The notes below the pieces were generated by a model. That model was given only the letters and a program-made list of their open reading frames with translations, had not been told where the DNA came from and ran no database searches. From an uncultured Moraxella sp. (lineage in GTDB: Bacteria > Pseudomonadota > Gammaproteobacteria > Pseudomonadales > Moraxellaceae), in the NCBI GenBank assembly GCA_927911235.1, contig CAKMOY010000125.1, positions 1-7,207 on the forward strand: DNA of 7,207 bases, in the 5' to 3' direction. Of the stretch, positions 1 to 6,595 are shown in pieces (position 1 is the first letter of the stretch; every line of letters starts with the position of its first letter). The translations under genes and the position numbers were made by a program.

Positions 1-138
1 TCGGCTTGGTATTGTTTTTGCCAATTACTCTAACGCCCAGTTATAGGCAAGACGAGCCACACCGCAAGCCTTTGCAAAGTAGGTTGCTTGTTTATTCGTT
101 GGGTCTAGGGCGATGATGTGTCCACGTATTAGGGTCAT
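1..138 (-). pseudogene. tnpB: TnpB (RNA-guided nuclease family) N-terminus, partial and frameshifted
   Basis: Read from the ATG at 138, the first 37 codons give a TnpB-like start, including ALDPTNKQATYFAKACG and VARLAYNWALE, which match the usual N-terminal P-x-xxQ...FAxxxGxARxxYNWAL block. A TAA at 27-25 then stops the frame. The next frame continues with WQKQYQA, the expected TnpB continuation, so there is a one-base shift at about 22-27. Dropping one A of the TAAT would read E-Y-W-Q-K-Q-Y. The gene then leaves the window, so the catalytic RuvC and zinc-finger parts cannot be judged. Its ATG overlaps the expected stop of tnpA in an ATGA arrangement (138-135), normal for this family and implying translational coupling. 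TnpB proteins are RNA-guided nucleases that promote retention of the element; that is family knowledge, not something visible here. Confidence 0.75.
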
Positions 139-159
139 TCTAGTACTACCTTAACAGCT

Positions 160-750
160 TCAAGCAGTTTTTTTGTTTTTCTTAGAGCGTGAGCCGTATA
201 ATCTTGCACTAAAGACGGTAATAATTTCTAGTACGTCTTGGGCGAGTTCTTCTTCAAAGGATAGGTTTTCGCCTTGATTGATGATGATGACTTCAACGTT
301 TCTAGCTTCACAAATGGCAAATACTAGTTCCGCTCCAAAGCGTAATAATCGGTCTTTATGGGTTAATACCAATCTTCCAATTTCATTGTTTAGTATGCCG
401 TCAAGTAGTTGTTTTAGCCCTTTTTTGTGGTAGTTCATACCAGAGCCTAAGTCATTGATAATCTCATAAGTCCAGCCTTGTTTGGCACAGTAGAGTTCTA
501 ATATTTGGATTTGGCGTTCTAGGTCGTCTTTTTGGTCGTGGCTTGATACACGAGCGTAGGCAACTGTTTTACGGTCTTTGTTGCCTATGCCGTGTAGTAG
601 GTTGGGATTGATTTTACTAATATCGTAACGCCTGTGTCCTTTTGGCGTTCTTTGGGCAACAAGCACACCGCTTTCGTCCCATCTGCGTAATGTTGAGATA
701 GACACACCTAGTTGTTTTGATGCTTCGTTGATACTAATTAATCTGTTCAT
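160..750 (-). CDS. tnpA: IS607-family transposase TnpA (serine recombinase), C-terminal frameshift
   Basis: As written this is 196 residues. Residues 1-50 form a MerR-like winged helix (SINEASKQLGVSISTLRRWD followed by TPKGHRRY). Residues 62-185 are a serine-recombinase catalytic domain with YARVSSHDQ, where Ser69 is the likely nucleophile and Arg67 assists, and HKDRLLRFG, carrying Arg134 and Arg137. The order head-then-catalytic is typical of IS607 TnpA and the reverse of most resolvases. The protein should integrate the element by cutting and rejoining through a phosphoserine bond. The last three residues (KTA) look wrong. A run of seven T on the plus strand at 168-174 has one base too many; with six, the tail reads LLEAVKVVLE and ends at 135, giving 204 residues and an ATGA overlap with tnpB. 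The catalytic core is untouched, so the truncated form might still work. Start: ATG at 750, just after a promoter, with no Shine-Dalgarno sequence. Confidence 0.92.
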   Translation of the reverse strand: MNRLISINEASKQLGVSISTLRRWDESGVLVAQRTPKGHRRYDISKINPNLLHGIGNKDRKTVAYARVSSHDQKDDLERQIQILELYCAKQGWTYEIINDLGSGMNYHKKGLKQLLDGILNNEIGRLVLTHKDRLLRFGAELVFAICEARNVEVIIINQGENLSFEEELAQDVLEIITVFSARLYGSRSKKNKKTA

Positions 751-751
751 T

Positions 752-780
752 TAGATATTATAAAGTAGATTTGGTTAGAT
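752..780 (-). repeat. Three short TAGAT/ATCTA direct repeats at the IS607 end
   Basis: The word TAGAT (plus strand) occurs at 752-756, 766-770 and 776-780, spaced 14 and 10 bases apart, all in the same orientation and all inside the tnpA promoter. IS607 elements are known to carry short TnpA-binding repeats near their ends. These copies are candidates for such sites, where bound TnpA could also repress its own promoter. The repeat is only five bases long in AT-rich DNA, so chance is a real alternative. Confidence 0.35.
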
Positions 781-785
781 TTCAA
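757..785 (-). promoter_or_regulatory. Sigma-70 promoter of tnpA, apparently leaderless
   Basis: On the minus strand TTGAAA (785-780) is followed after 17 bases by a perfect TATAAT (762-757). Only six bases separate the -10 box from the tnpA ATG at 750, so transcription should begin at or within a base or two of the start codon and the mRNA would have no room for a ribosome binding site. The -35 box overlaps the TGA that ends the interrupted upstream reading frame (784-782), so the promoter most likely lies inside the element. Confidence 0.65.
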
Positions 786-871
786 GAAGCAGTTTCAACC
801 CCCATTTTTTCCAAAAAATAAGGCGGTAATTGGATAAATCCACTGGGTAAAATGGTTACATTGGTAATCAT
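782..871 (-). pseudogene. 5' remnant of a small AbrB/SpoVT-like gene interrupted by the IS607 element
   Basis: An ATG at 871 begins one base after the mltG stop codon (TAG, 875-873) and is preceded by a strong AAGGGGAAG ribosome binding site inside the end of mltG, so it looks like a real coupled gene. It encodes 29 residues and then hits TGA at 784-782, which overlaps the IS607 promoter. The stretch SGFIQLPPYFLEKMGVE resembles the core of AbrB/MazE swapped-hairpin domains, whose pattern is G-R-(hydrophobic)-x-(hydrophobic)-P-x-x-(hydrophobic)-x-x-x-(hydrophobic)-G-(hydrophobic). This suggests the start of a DNA-binding regulator or antitoxin, but on fewer than 20 residues that is only a guess. 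The simplest reading is that the element inserted after about codon 25-28 and the rest of the gene lies beyond its far end, left of the window. Confidence 0.5.
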
Positions 872-872
872 A

Positions 873-2091
873 CTACTTCCCCTTTTCTCGCATCACTTTT
901 AAATATTCTTGTACCGCTTTGTTGTGGTCAGACAAATTACTGGTAAACTTATGTCCGCCTTTGCCTGTCGCCACAAAAAACAGCGAATCAGTTTTATTGG
1001 GATTTAACGATGCTTCAATAGACGCAATACTCGGCAACGAAATCGGCGTTGGTGGCAAGCCATCAATTTGATAAGTATTATAAGCGGTTTTTTCTTGTAA
1101 ATCGGCTTTGCGAATATTGCCATCATACCGCTCGCCCATGCCATAAATCACCGTGGGGTCGGTCTGTAGTCGCATATTTTTGCGTAAACGATTGACAAAC
1201 ACGCCTGCCACTTCGCCACGTTCGCTTGCCACGCTGGTTTCTTTTTCAATGATAGATGCCATGATTAAGGCTTCATAAGGGGTCGCATACGGCAAATCAG
1301 GCTGGCGTTTTTCCCATGCTTTCATCAAAGCGGTGTACTGGCGGTCAAACAAATCTGCCAACACTTTTTTATCACTACTGCCTTCGTTAAAATAATAAGT
1401 ATCAGGCGAAAACCAGCCTTCCAAATTGCCATTGGGGGCGTATTCGGCAAACAGATTGATACCAAGCTGTTTGACATCAACTTGATTGTCATGAATGACT
1501 TCGTTTTTGATACCTTTGTTGGCGATTAAATTTTTGTACAAATCTTTGGCAGTTTTACCCTCAATGATTTGCACTTTGACAAAAGCGACTTTTTCGCCTT
1601 GTTGCAAAACATTTAGCATGGTGGCAAAACTGGGGTTTTCAGGGATTTGATACACGCCAGAATGTAGTGGTTTTTTGACGTGCATTTTGACATACAGTTT
1701 TGCCAATGGCGACACAAAAAAAACCCTGTTGTTTGCTTGACCATTTGTTAATCAAGCCGTTATAAGTTTCGCCTTTTTCCACCGTCATCATTTGTTTGGG
1801 CTGATTAATCGTGCTAAAAACTGTCTGATACACCGCAAAAATAAAGCCCAATGCCAATATCACTGTCCCCAATAATAACCATTTTAACACCGATTTTTTG
1901 GGTTTTGGTGCTGTTGCTAACACATCGGTTGGGTTGTTTTGTCGGTTAGGTTCAACAATATTTTTAGTTTTTTCAAGTGCAGAATTTTCTGCCATGATGG
2001 GTTTATTGTCTAAATTTTGTTCTGTATTTTGGGTGGGTTCATCAGCGTTTTGGTTCGTGTTTTGGTTCAAATCATCATTGGGCGGGGTCAT
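873..2091 (-). pseudogene. mltG: Endolytic murein transglycosylase MltG, frameshifted in a T8 run
   Basis: MltG is an inner-membrane lytic transglycosylase that cuts nascent peptidoglycan strands and so sets glycan length. Translation from the ATG at 2091 (AAAAGG eight bases upstream) gives a 65-residue polar, N/Q-rich cytoplasmic tail, one membrane segment (about residues 69-88, SVLKWLLLGTVILALGFIFA) and the start of the LysM-like region. The frame then breaks at a run of eight T on the coding strand (1723-1716). With seven T the protein continues as G-F-F-V-S-P-L-A-K and reaches 405 residues. The YceG domain downstream is complete: EGWFSPDTYYF, then ASIIEKET with the catalytic Glu (restored residue 282, equivalent to E218 in Escherichia coli), then RLQTDPTVIYGMGERY, TAYNTY, GLPPTPI and FVATGKGGHKF. 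As written, translation would yield only 150 residues lacking the catalytic domain. In enterobacteria tmk follows mltG; here a small regulator-like gene does. Sequence error is the likeliest cause of the break. Confidence 0.93.
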
Positions 2092-2136
2092 ATCAAAAAC
2101 CTTTTAAAATGAAAATGGGGTTAAAATAATGTCGCT

Positions 2137-2165
2137 AAAATAACAAGGAATGACAAAAATAGCAA
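2137..2165 (-). promoter_or_regulatory. Candidate sigma-70 promoter for mltG
   Basis: On the minus strand TTGCTA (2165-2160) and TATTTT (2142-2137) are separated by 17 bases, placing a start site near 2130 and a leader of about 40 bases before the mltG ATG. The boxes are imperfect and the region is AT-rich, so this is a moderate call. Confidence 0.35.
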
Positions 2166-2183
2166 TTTATTTTCGTAATTGAC

Positions 2184-2212
2184 TTTTGTTAATCAGTTTT
2201 CAGCTTTATAAT
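2184..2212 (+). promoter_or_regulatory. Candidate sigma-70 promoter for the GNAT acetyltransferase gene
   Basis: A perfect TATAAT lies at 2207-2212. The upstream half is weak: TTTTGT at 2184-2189 gives a 17-base spacer and TTGTTA at 2186-2191 gives 15. The better match TTGACT (2179-2184) is 22 bases away, too far. Transcription would start near 2219, so the in-frame ATG at 2211, which overlaps the -10 box, cannot be the translation start from this promoter. Confidence 0.5.
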
Positions 2213-2249
2213 GGTACGCCACATAGTTAACAAGATTAATGGATTTTTT

Positions 2250-2786
2250 ATGCCCGAATTTGAACCCGTTGTTCACCACCATATTTTGTATCGCATGGCA
2301 ACGCTTGATGATTTGCCAACTTTGGTTGATATTTATAATCAAAGTATCCAAACCAAGCAATCCACAGCAATTTTACAGCCATTAACTTTAGCCGAACGGC
2401 AAGTTTGGTTTGATGAACATTGCCAAAACTCCAATCGTCCGATTATTGTTGCCGTTTGTCAAGATAGCCAAAAGGTGTTGGCTTATGGCAGTTTTTCGGA
2501 TTTGTATCCGATGTTCGCCTATCATATTAGCAGTGAAATCAGTATTTATGTGCATGAAAATGCCAAAGGCAAAGGCATTGGCAAAACGATGTTGCAAGTG
2601 TTGTTATCGCTTGCACCGCTTTGTGAAATTCGCCAAATCGTTGCCAAAATTTTTGCACACAATACGCCAAGTTTGCAGTTATTTAAAAAATTTGGCTTTG
2701 AGCAGTGGGGCTATTTACCCGAAGTGTGTGATATGAATGGATTTTTGGCAGATGTGGTGATTTTGGGAAAGACCGTTACGCAATAA
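2250..2786 (+). CDS. GNAT family N-acetyltransferase, MddA/YncA (phosphinothricin acetyltransferase-like)
   Basis: The protein is 178 residues from the ATG at 2250. I chose this over the in-frame ATG at 2211 because that one lies in the promoter -10 box; the ATG at 2295 is also possible but leaves a very short first strand. The fold is acetyl-CoA-dependent GNAT. RMATLDDLPTLVDIYNQSI is the usual first strand and helix of the Pat/MddA group, ISIYVHENAKGKGIGKTML is motif A with the K-G-K-G-I-G pyrophosphate loop, and FAHNTPSLQLFKKFGFEQWG is motif B. Relatives acetylate the amino group of phosphinothricin, methionine sulfoximine or methionine sulfone. The C-terminal K-F-G-R-W-x-D-L-type block of true Pat proteins is only loosely kept (MNGFLADVVIL), so the substrate is not assigned. 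The gene stands alone on its strand and converges with nudC with five bases between the stop codons and no visible terminator. No frameshift is apparent. Confidence 0.85.
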   Translation: MPEFEPVVHHHILYRMATLDDLPTLVDIYNQSIQTKQSTAILQPLTLAERQVWFDEHCQNSNRPIIVAVCQDSQKVLAYGSFSDLYPMFAYHISSEISIYVHENAKGKGIGKTMLQVLLSLAPLCEIRQIVAKIFAHNTPSLQLFKKFGFEQWGYLPEVCDMNGFLADVVILGKTVTQ

Positions 2787-2791
2787 AACTT

Positions 2792-3571
2792 CTATCCGAT
2801 TGCTTGTGCTTTGACAAACTCAATCAAATCATAAGCAATCGTCCCTTTATCAGACGTTTTTGGCAAATTATCCAAATCAAAAAACTTGGCATCTGCCAAC
2901 TCATCAGTATCAATCGCTATTTCACCGCTCACATAATCAGCGACAAAACCCACCATCAAATTAGAGGCAAACGCCCACGGTTGGCTTGCCACGTACCGCA
3001 CATTATCCACCACCAATCCGACTTCTTCGTTCACTTCTCGTTTGACGCAGTTTTCCAGTGTTTCGCCGACTTCCACAAACCCTGCAATCAAGCTATACAC
3101 TTGTTTGGGTTTGGCTCGGTTATGATAAGCCAATAAAATTTGAGTTCTTTGATTGATTTTGCGAGTAACTGCCGTAATGGTGCAAGGCTGAATCCGTGGA
3201 TATTGCCGATACAGACATCTGGGGCAAGTGGTCGCCAACTCGTCTTTGCTTTCAAACAACTCAAGCGTAGTGCGTGTGCCACATCGGCTACAAAAAAAGT
3301 GAGTTTGTTGCCAATAACGAATTTGTGATGCACGGCTTAATTGATAAAAATCATCTTGACAAATATTGGCTAAATTTTCACGAAAACCCAAAAACACCAC
3401 GTCATCAGGCAAGACAATATTGTCATTTTTTTGGATTAAATAAATGTTTGGATTGCCAACTTTTAACGCATCATCAAGCAAATCTTGACTTTGATAATAA
3501 AAAATATGCTCGCCCAAAAAAGCGAACATATCTTTTTTATCAACCTTTTGATAAATAATATATTGGTACAA
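2792..3571 (-). CDS. nudC: NAD(+) diphosphatase / RNA deNADding enzyme NudC
   Basis: NudC is a zinc-binding Nudix hydrolase that splits NADH/NAD+ into NMN and AMP and removes NAD caps from RNA 5' ends. At 259 residues it is the usual length. A four-cysteine zinc site is formed by CSRC (Cys94, Cys97) and CPRC (Cys116, Cys119), followed by YPRIQPCTI. The Nudix box spans residues 164-186, beginning GFVEVGE and ending REVNEEVGL, with metal-binding Glu179, Glu182 and Glu183. The family signature SQPWPFP...LM appears as SQPWAFASNLM (197-207), with both prolines replaced by alanine. The start is uncertain: no ATG exists upstream in frame, so TTG at 3571 is used, with GGTGG seven bases before it inside the end of fimL. 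The alternative is ATG at 3529, which trims 14 residues. It lies two bases after fimL and is probably co-transcribed with it. Confidence 0.93.
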   Translation of the reverse strand: MYQYIIYQKVDKKDMFAFLGEHIFYYQSQDLLDDALKVGNPNIYLIQKNDNIVLPDDVVFLGFRENLANICQDDFYQLSRASQIRYWQQTHFFCSRCGTRTTLELFESKDELATTCPRCLYRQYPRIQPCTITAVTRKINQRTQILLAYHNRAKPKQVYSLIAGFVEVGETLENCVKREVNEEVGLVVDNVRYVASQPWAFASNLMVGFVADYVSGEIAIDTDELADAKFFDLDNLPKTSDKGTIAYDLIEFVKAQAIG

Positions 3572-3573
3572 AA

Positions 3574-5239
3574 TTATGCCACCATCAAGTTTTGCAAACT
3601 ACGCTGACCGACTTTGATGGCATTTTGTCCAGCAGGTTTGTTAATCTCTAGACTTTCAAGATAATAATCCGCTGACATCACGATATCGGCAAGTTTGGCA
3701 AGTTGCTCTGGTGAGATACCATGCGTGCCATTTTGTACCAACATTTCCATATAGTCGCCCGCACGTTTTAACAGGCGATTAGACTGATGTAGTCCCAAAA
3801 ATTGGCAAGCTCCTGCGATATTTTTCATCATTTCAGGCACATTGACAAGGTGCATGACATCTTTATTGCTATCGGCAATATATTCGTTAAAGGCACTTTC
3901 AATGGTTGCAATGCCCGCTCGCCCTTCACGAATCAAAGTTGAATAAGCAGTATCTAGTTGATATAACGAGATTTTTTTTATTATAAATCGGCAAATTCAC
4001 CGCACCGGGGGTATGACTTTTTGCCAAATAAATAGACGCATTTTCGGCAACCATCAAACCTTCTAACAAACTGTCAAAATCTTCAGGAGTCGGTTGCGAC
4101 CAGCCTTTGACTTGGGAAATTTGTTGGGTCAATGTATCACTGGCTTCTTGTAAATTTAGGGTTTTAAAAACAAGGCTTAAATCATTTAAGCGTGTTATCA
4201 TGGCTTGTAGCTCATCTTCGCTATTTAGGCTGTCTTGGCGAGCGTAGTTATCGCTTGATGTTTTGATGGCGTTGATTTCTTCTTGAATCAGCTCGTTTAG
4301 CGTGTTGCTTAATTCTCTATCAGGCCCAAACAAAAAGCGTTTCATGGTCGCCAATTGTGTTGCATCTAGGCTGTTTGTCGCAAACTGTTGTTGAATTTTT
4401 TGTGCCAATTGCCCATCTCGTGTACTGGCAAAACGCACCAAATCGGCAAAACGAGAGTCATTCACAGGCAAATAATCGTTAAACTGTTGCTCAACAAAAA
4501 TCAACGCACGTTTTTGTACATTGTTTAAAGGCAATGCCTGTGCCAAATCGGACACCGCCACCACAGCCGACTGCCAAAACAAGCTATTAGAACGCTGTGA
4601 AATGGCTTCACACGCTGACTGCATGGCTTTTAATTTTTGTAAATCATTGGGGTCAGTAGTTGGTGCTTTGGCAGGTAATGCCACACTCAGGCCCAAACGA
4701 TAGGCTTCTACCAATTTTTTGTTATCAATGCCTAAATCACGCAACGACTCATAGTTTTGCTCTGGGTGAGCAATCACAAGGCTACTGTGTTTTGAATGGG
4801 TCAACTGCTCAAGCGTAACAGGCGACACGCCCAAACGATTGTGCAACTTGTTAATCACAGGCAACAATAAAGACGGCTCAATCGTCTCTTTTAACAACAC
4901 AAATTCCACATAGCGACCCAACACCATGATACCTTCAGAGATGTCCATCACCGCTTCGGTTTCGTCTTCATCACGATTGTCATACAATTGTTGAAAGGTC
5001 TGCGATAAAGCTTGTGCCAACACCGCACCTTCTTCCAAATTAATCAATCGCAACACCTTCGCCATTTGAGCAAGCATATCCACAGAATCCAACAACAATG
5101 GGGCTTGCTCAATATCATCATTGAACTCGCTCAGATGTGTTTCGGCATCTTTTAAAGTCGTTTCAATCTCTGGACGCAACAAATGCAATGATGGTAAATC
5201 AAAATTGGTAGCCGTTATTTTTTCAATATTGTTTGTCAT
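3574..5239 (-). pseudogene. fimL: FimL-like regulator of type IV pili (ChpA N-terminal-like), frameshifted in an A8 run
   Basis: FimL proteins resemble the N-terminal part of the chemosensory kinase ChpA and, in Pseudomonas, act with the Pil-Chp pathway and FimV to control cAMP and twitching motility. The ATG at 5239 has AGGA nine bases upstream; the longer frame from TTG at 5269 lacks such a site. The helical N-terminal part (TNFDLPSLHLLRPEIETTL, DDIEQAPLLLDSVDMLAQM) and the C-terminal part (REGRAGIATIESAFNEYIAD, SADYYLESLE) lie in different frames. The break is at eight T on the plus strand (3972-3979). With seven, YNKK continues as ISLYQLDTAYSTLIREG and the product is 554 residues, close to the size expected of FimL. 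There is no CheA kinase domain and I see no convincing H-x-x-K-G phosphotransfer motif, as expected for FimL rather than ChpA. As written, a protein of about 437 residues lacking its last 120 would be made. Family assignment is from similarity of remembered sequence, not a search. Confidence 0.65.
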
Positions 5240-5284
5240 TCTGGTTTTTCCTAAAAAATAAATACACAAAAGCTAAATGCGGTT

Positions 5285-5313
5285 ATTGTAAAATGTTTGT
5301 GAATAATTGTCTA
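5285..5313 (-). promoter_or_regulatory. Sigma-70 promoter upstream of fimL
   Basis: On the minus strand TAGACA (5313-5308) and TACAAT (5290-5285) are separated by 17 bases. Transcription would begin near 5278, giving a leader of about 39 bases that contains the AGGA ribosome binding site for the ATG at 5239. It lies in the 105-base gap after dnaQ, so fimL and nudC can be expressed independently of replication genes. No strong terminator is seen in the gap; TGGC/GCCA at 5317-5329 is only a four-base stem. Confidence 0.55.
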
Positions 5314-5344
5314 TGGCTATTCGCCAATTTGATAAAAATATGGC

Positions 5345-6595
5345 TTAAGTGGTTATTTCATCAGATGATTCTTCTACTATGCCCCAATTGCTCGCAAGCG
5401 TTGGGTGTTTTTGTTTTAAACTGTTTAACCAGTCCAAATGTGCCTGTTCATCGCTGGTACTTGCCAAAAATCGCTGAACGTTTTGGCTAAAATGTTGATG
5501 TTCAACACCGCCACTTGCCCCTGTCGCCCCATCATCAATGCCAAGCGATACTTGACCACCTGTCATCGCAAGATACACTTCTGCTAAAATCTCGGCATCA
5601 AGTAACGCCCCGTGAAAAGTACGGTCTTGTTTACCCACGTCCAAGCGTTTTACCAACGCATCAAGGGTATTTCTTTGCCCTGCGTACATTTGTTTAGCAA
5701 TGGCAAGGCTGTCGGTCACGCTGACTTGATTGTCAAAATTTGGCAAACCCATACGGGCAAACTCTGCCTGCAAAAAGCCCATATCAAAGTTGGCATTGTG
5801 AGCAATCAACTCCGCCCCAGCCAAAAAGTCAAAAACCGCCTGTCCGACTTGCTCAAAAGTCGGCATATCGGCGACAAATGCGTCATGAATACCGTGAACC
5901 TTGATAACATCTTCATTCATCTCAACCAATGGATTGATATAAACATGCAGTTTTTCGCCTGTAAACCGCCGATTCACCAGCTCTACCACCCCAATTTCAA
6001 TAATACGGTCGCCGTTTTGAAAATCAAAACCTGTGGTTTCGGTATCCAGTATCAACTGGCGATTGGCAACACCATGATTTTTGGCAATCGGCAACAACGG
6101 CACAAAGCTGTTATTTTGGCTTTGGGTATTGCCATCAAAATTTGGACGTTGGTTTACCAAATCATCATTTTGGGCGACAAACTGCTCGTTTTCATTGACA
6201 AAAGGTTTAAACCGCTCGGCTAAAGGCATTTTCTGCGGTGGTTTTTTCTGTTTGGTTTGCTTTTTTTTGCCTGTACCGTCTGATGACGTGTCGTCCAAAT
6301 CGTCCGTTTCTGTGTCTGCCGTTTCTGTATCATTTAGCTCGGCATTTTCATCTAACAGATTGTTATTAACAGTATTATTTTGCAAATGTTGGCTCGGATC
6401 GTCCAATTGATTTAACAAAAAATCGCCTTGTTCATCATCTGACATGGCGTTGTCAAAATCATTGGGATTAAAATCATCAAAATCCGCCAAATTATCAAAA
6501 TCTTGCGGTGGCAAGTTATCATAATTTTGATAATAATCATCAGGCAAATTGTCAAAATTTGGAGCGGTTGCAGTGGTATGATTCGGATTATTCAT
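5345..6595 (-). CDS. dnaQ: DNA polymerase III epsilon (proofreading) subunit with long acidic N-terminal extension
   Basis: This is the 3'-5' exonuclease of the replicase. Counting from the ATG at 6595 it has 416 residues, well above the roughly 240 of Escherichia coli. The last 240 residues are the canonical protein. [10 protein letters not shown] supplies the first Asp-Glu pair, [10 protein letters not shown] the second Asp, and [16 protein letters not shown] the His and last Asp of the DEDDh set. [10 protein letters not shown] aligns with MTGGQTSMAF and is the likely beta-clamp binding motif. The C-terminal block [20 protein letters not shown] fits the region that binds the polymerase alpha subunit. 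The first 175 residues are low-complexity, Asp/Asn/Gln-rich, with F-D-N-L repeats and a basic patch ([14 protein letters not shown]). The frame stays open without a stop upstream through the end of RNase HI, so the start is uncertain: a true fusion to rnhA, or ATG 6595 reached by an ATGA overlap. No Shine-Dalgarno sequence precedes that ATG or the internal ATG at 6229. Confidence 0.93.
   Translation of the reverse strand: MNNPNHTTATAPNFDNLPDDYYQNYDNLPPQDFDNLADFDDFNPNDFDNAMSDDEQGDFLLNQLDDPSQHLQNNTVNNNLLDENAELNDTETADTETDDLDDTSSDGTGKKKQTKQKKPPQKMPLAERFKPFVNENEQFVAQNDDLVNQRPNFDGNTQSQNNSFVPLLPIAKNHGVANRQLILDTETTGFDFQNGDRIIEIGVVELVNRRFTGEKLHVYINPLVEMNEDVIKVHGIHDAFVADMPTFEQVGQAVFDFLAGAELIAHNANFDMGFLQAEFARMGLPNFDNQVSVTDSLAIAKQMYAGQRNTLDALVKRLDVGKQDRTFHGALLDAEILAEVYLAMTGGQVSLGIDDGATGASGGVEHQHFSQNVQRFLASTSDEQAHLDWLNSLKQKHPTLASNWGIVEESSDEITT
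6446..6556 (-). repeat. F-D-N-L short repeats in the acidic linker between RNase HI and DnaQ
   Basis: Within 37 residues the reading frame has FDNL, YDNL, FDNL, FDD and FDNA, spaced about 6 to 11 residues apart and embedded in Asp, Asn and Pro. At DNA level this appears as repeated TTGTCAAAAT/TTATCAAAAT-like words on the plus strand. It is a disordered, acidic region; repeated aromatic-acidic motifs of this kind often act as short docking motifs, but no partner is known to me here. Confidence 0.6.

Larger units (their letters stand above)
1..800 (-). mobile_element. IS607-family insertion sequence, 5' portion, running off the left edge
   Basis: The segment contains a serine recombinase with a MerR-type DNA-binding head followed at once by the start of a TnpB-like gene, which is the hallmark order of IS607-family elements. 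These elements have no terminal inverted repeats and make no target duplication, so the boundary cannot be read off directly. It must lie upstream of the tnpA promoter, whose -35 box ends at 785, and within or next to the small gene that starts at 871; 800 is an estimate. The other end, the rest of tnpB and any guide RNA lie outside the window. The element type is well supported and the exact end is not. Confidence 0.8.

Noticed and set aside
2211..2249. Longer GNAT start at ATG 2211
   Set aside because: The ATG is formed by the end of the TATAAT promoter box, so a transcript from that promoter would not contain it.
2787..2791. Bidirectional terminator between the GNAT gene and nudC
   Set aside because: Only five bases separate the two stop codons and no inverted repeat with a T run is visible around them.
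5240..5269. Ten extra codons at the front of fimL from a TTG
   Set aside because: The TTG has no ribosome binding site, whereas the ATG at 5239 follows AGGA at a normal distance; the added residues look like untranslated leader.
5317..5329. Hairpin TGGC-GAATA-GCCA downstream of dnaQ as a terminator
   Set aside because: A four-base stem without a following T tract is too weak to call.
5612..6223. A 203-codon open frame on the plus strand inside dnaQ
   Set aside because: It lies antisense to strongly conserved DnaQ motifs, has no family resemblance or ribosome binding site, and its length reflects the low stop density opposite a conserved coding frame.
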